DNA of 7,699 bases from an uncultured bacterium (lineage in GTDB: Bacteria > Planctomycetota > Planctomycetia > Pirellulales > UBA1268): positions 1 through 7,699 of the forward strand of contig CALGAS010000027.1 of the NCBI GenBank assembly GCA_937959175.1, written 5' to 3'. Below are positions 5,487 to 7,699 of this stretch, in pieces (the first letter of the stretch is position 1; every line of letters begins with the position of its first letter). A program made the translations under genes and the position numbers. Under the pieces are notes generated by a model. It made no database searches, was not told the DNA's origin, and worked only from the letters and a program-made list of their open reading frames with translations.

Positions 5487-7092
5487 GCTCCGCCGCCGCG
5501 GCAGGTGTGGCCCAGCCGATGGTGACCGGCAGCCCGAAGGCCTTCTCGAAGAGTTCCGTCCGCCGCTCGGCGCCCCAGATGTCGGCCTGCGGCTCCTGGT
5601 CGGCGACCGCCTGAAGGGCGACCCCGCCGTCGGCCTGGGTGACGAGCACGTCGCGGACCTGCTGGGTGCGGCTCCGGTCGAGGCCGCCGGCCAGCCGGAG
5701 GATTCCGGCCAGCCGCTGGACCCGCCGCTGGTCGTCGGAGGAGAGCCGGGCGAGGTTCTTGTGCTTCCGCTTCGGCAACGCGCCGCGGTGGTAGCGGGCG
5801 ATGTTGGCGATCAGCTCGAGGTCGGTGGCCCGCAGGCCCGGCAGCCGGCTGTTGCGGATCAGGTGGTAGCTGTGCTTGTGGTGCTGGTCGTAGTTGATCA
5901 CGTAGCCGACGTCCTGGAGGCGGGCGGCGCACTCGAGCAGGAGCCGGTCGCCCGCCGGCAGGTCGGCCGCCTCGGCGAGCTGCTCAAAGATCCGGCCCGC
6001 CAGCCGGGCCACCTGCCGGCCGTGCTCGACCTCGCCGGAGCAGGTCGCGGCCAGCCGTTCGATCGCCGCGTCCCGCAGGCCCTCCTGCCCGCCGGCGGCC
6101 GGCGGCCCCTGCAGCTCTTCGATCATCTCCCGGACGAGCCCGTCCCGCACGCCGCGGGTGTGGACGGCGAGCGTGTTGACCCGGAACCGCTTCATCAGGG
6201 CGTCGATGATCGAGAGGCCGGCGACGATGATGTCGGCCCGGTCGGGCGTCATCCCGGCCATCGAGCGACGGGCCCGCAGCGGCATCTTCTTGAGGCGGTC
6301 GAGCAGGTGGCGGAGCTCGGCGTGCGAGACGTGATAGCCGGCGACCGGCACGTCCGACTCCCGCTTCGAGGCCATCACCAGCTCGGCGAGCGTCGTGAAG
6401 GTGCCGCCGCAGCCGACGAGGAAGTGGGGGGCGAAGAGCGGGCGGCTGGTCTGCTTCTTGAGGATGCTGCCGATCTCGGCGTCGAGCCCGGCGAGATTCC
6501 GCTGGAAGGCGGCCGGCTCGGCCGGCTCGCCCAGCCGGAACTGCTCGGTCAGCCGGACGGCCCCCAGCGGGGTCGAGAAGATCGACTCGATCAGCTGGCC
6601 GGTGGCGAACACGATCTCGGTGCTGCCGCCGCCGATGTCGGCCATCACGACGTTGCGGCCGGCCAGGTCGAAGGCGTGCTGGACGCTGGCGAAGGCCAGC
6701 CGCGCCTCCCGCTCCCCGGAGATCACCTCGACCTCGAGCCCCACCTCCTCCCGGACGCGACGGCAGAACTCGGGGCCGTTGCGGGCCTCGCGGACCGCGC
6801 AGGTGGCGATCGTTCGCAGGGCCGACGCCTGGAAGCCGGTGGCGATCTCCTTGAAGGTCCGCAGGGCGGCGACCGTCGGGTCCATCGATTCGTCGTCGAG
6901 CCGCGCCTCCGCCGAGACGCTCCGCCCCAGGCGGGTGGGCTCCCGTTCCTCGTCGAGGATCCGGTAGTTGCCGCCGCGAAGGGCCTCGGCGACGAACAGC
7001 CGGACGCTATTGGAGCCGATGTCGATCGCGGCCAGCCGAGAGGAGAGTTCGGCCGACAGCCACCGCTGGCGTTCGTCGTGTTGGAGATCCAC
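5416..7092 (-). CDS. Ppx/GppA family phosphatase (exopolyphosphatase / pppGpp phosphohydrolase) with HD-like domain
   Basis: A 558-residue cytoplasmic enzyme of the ASKHA fold that should remove terminal phosphate from polyphosphate or from pppGpp; sequence alone does not choose. Phosphate-binding motifs are DIGSNSVRL (24-32), SGEREARLAF (125-134) with the conserved Glu129, DIGGGSTEI (152-160), GCGGTFTTLAEL (228-239) and RGVRDGLV (313-320). The C-terminal half (about 345-520) is an HD-like helical domain with EVEHGRQVARLAG (354-366), LQDVGYVINY (392-401) and HHKHSYHLIRN (404-414). The usual His of the HD pair is Gln393. The final 30 residues are an Ala/Pro-rich tail that overlaps the regulator gene. 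It begins at GTG 7092: an in-frame TGA two codons upstream excludes earlier starts, and GGGAG lies 8 bases before it. An ATG at 7099 is out of frame. No ppk gene is in the window. Confidence 0.94.
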   Translation of the reverse strand: MDLQHDERQRWLSAELSSRLAAIDIGSNSVRLFVAEALRGGNYRILDEEREPTRLGRSVSAEARLDDESMDPTVAALRTFKEIATGFQASALRTIATCAVREARNGPEFCRRVREEVGLEVEVISGEREARLAFASVQHAFDLAGRNVVMADIGGGSTEIVFATGQLIESIFSTPLGAVRLTEQFRLGEPAEPAAFQRNLAGLDAEIGSILKKQTSRPLFAPHFLVGCGGTFTTLAELVMASKRESDVPVAGYHVSHAELRHLLDRLKKMPLRARRSMAGMTPDRADIIVAGLSIIDALMKRFRVNTLAVHTRGVRDGLVREMIEELQGPPAAGGQEGLRDAAIERLAATCSGEVEHGRQVARLAGRIFEQLAEAADLPAGDRLLLECAARLQDVGYVINYDQHHKHSYHLIRNSRLPGLRATDLELIANIARYHRGALPKRKHKNLARLSSDDQRRVQRLAGILRLAGGLDRSRTQQVRDVLVTQADGGVALQAVADQEPQADIWGAERRTELFEKAFGLPVTIGWATPAAAAEPSPTAAPISATPADQARCHGGSA

Positions 7093-7157
7093 TTTTCATG
7101 CTCCCGGCATCGGCTGACACCAGCATACCTTCGATCGACTACAATCGGGCTCGTTGG
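7093..7157 (+). promoter_or_regulatory. Divergent ppx-ribF intergenic region with a likely ribF promoter
   Basis: The 65-base spacer must serve both genes. On the plus strand TACAAT (7140-7145) matches the sigma-70 -10 at five of six bases. CTGACA (7114-7119) resembles a -35, but the 20-base spacer is longer than ideal. TCGATCGA (7131-7138), an 8-base palindrome, lies between them. Initiation at the usual distance would leave only about 0-8 bases before the ribF ATG at 7158. On the minus strand only the ppx Shine-Dalgarno is clear. There is no room for an FMN riboswitch. Confidence 0.4.
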
Positions 7158-7699
7158 ATGTCGATCCGCCCGCCAGGACGCCCGCAAGACGCCGTGCCCC
7201 TTCCGCCCCCGCTCGTCTTCGGTGCCGTCGCCTGCACGCCCCCCCTGGCCGCCGCGGCGGTCACGGTCGGCAACTTCGACGGCGTGCACCTCGGCCACGC
7301 CGCGATCGTGCGGCGGCTGGTGCCGATCGCCGCGGAGCGGGGCGTGCCGGCGGTCGCCCTCACCTTCGACCCGCATCCAGCGAGTATCGTCCGGCCGGCG
7401 GCCGCGCCGGTGCCGCTGACAACGCCCGGGCGGCGGGCGGAACTCCTGCTGGCCCTCGGCCTCGACGCGGTGCTCGTGCAGCCGGCCGACGCCGCGTTGT
7501 TGTCGCTGTCTGCGGAAGCCTTTTACAGAGAGATACTCCGCGGCCGGCTCGGCGGGATCGCCTTCGTCGAGGGGAGCGACTTCCGGTTTGGGGCGGGCCG
7601 CGTTGGGGATGTCTCGCTGCTCGAGTCCCTCGCTGCCGCAGATGGGGCGACGGTGGAGGTCGTGCCGCCGGTGGCGGTCGACGGGCAGTCGGTGTCGAG
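7158..7699 (+). CDS. ribF: Bifunctional riboflavin kinase / FAD synthetase, N-terminal part
   Basis: The gene is cut by the window edge; 180 codons are visible, covering the FAD synthetase half. That domain transfers AMP from ATP to FMN to make FAD. It shows the nucleotidyltransferase signature VTVGNFDGVHLGH (35-47) with the HxGH pair, LTFDPHP (68-74) and GSDFRFGAGRVGD (139-151), all standard for RibF. The C-terminal riboflavin kinase domain, which makes FMN, should lie beyond the window. The start is uncertain. ATG 7158 gives a 34-residue Pro/Ala-rich lead before the conserved core, somewhat long, and has no clear Shine-Dalgarno. GTG 7194 gives a more usual length but also lacks one. I chose the ATG because a TACAAT box sits just upstream, fitting a very short leader. 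It is divergent from ppx and not in the common truB-ribF-rpsO order, at least on its upstream side. Confidence 0.93.
   Translation, partial: MSIRPPGRPQDAVPLPPPLVFGAVACTPPLAAAAVTVGNFDGVHLGHAAIVRRLVPIAAERGVPAVALTFDPHPASIVRPAAAPVPLTTPGRRAELLLALGLDAVLVQPADAALLSLSAEAFYREILRGRLGGIAFVEGSDFRFGAGRVGDVSLLESLAAADGATVEVVPPVAVDGQSVS

Noticed and set aside
5467..5492. Inverted repeat CGGAG/CTCCG at the regulator stop as a terminator
   Set aside because: Only 5 bp with a 16-base loop and no T-run, and it lies inside ppx coding sequence.
7093..7157. FMN riboswitch before ribF
   Set aside because: The spacer is only 65 bases and lacks the conserved RFN-element sequences.
5368..7419. A 683-codon plus-strand open frame
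   Set aside because: It is antisense to the whole ppx gene and crosses into ribF in the wrong frame. Low-complexity translation and no recognisable domain.

Overview
The window is G+C-rich, gene-dense bacterial DNA. A PEP-CTERM surface protein, a XylR-type regulator (sugar-binding-like domain fused to an AraC DNA-binding domain), a Ppx/GppA phosphatase with a C-terminal HD-like domain and a small secreted protein of unknown type together suggest a planctomycete. A related PVC-group bacterium is possible. This is inference from gene content; there is no rRNA to settle it.

Left part (1-2845, minus strand): two genes of the ligase-associated DNA repair module, a metallo-beta-lactamase-fold exonuclease followed after 9 bases by an ATP-dependent DNA ligase. 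In other bacteria this pair usually travels with an Lhr-type helicase and a PdeM/MPE phosphoesterase. Neither starts in the 121 bases left after the ligase, so they lie outside the window or elsewhere. The exonuclease start (GTG at 2845) has a good Shine-Dalgarno sequence that falls in the 3' arm of a 7-bp hairpin.

Middle (2898-4364): on the minus strand, a 114-residue secreted protein that I do not recognise and a PEP-CTERM protein with an unusually long basic tail. A 268-base divergent intergenic region separates the PEP-CTERM gene from the plus-strand XylR/AraC regulator. It carries a perfect 25-bp tandem duplication and an A/T-rich stretch, and is the most intriguing non-coding part of the window. 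The duplication may be the regulator's operator or a genome-wide dispersed repeat.

Right part (4365-7699): the regulator gene runs rightward and overlaps the 3' end of the leftward ppx/gppA gene by 71 bases. A 65-base spacer then separates ppx from a divergent ribF (riboflavin kinase/FAD synthetase), which is cut by the window edge. ribF has a good -10 hexamer just before its ATG and no visible Shine-Dalgarno sequence.

I found no mobile element, CRISPR array, tRNA or rRNA, and no clearly new multi-gene system. The genes are mostly conserved housekeeping or repair families. The points worth checking are regulatory DNA, an odd overlap and two unusual protein features.
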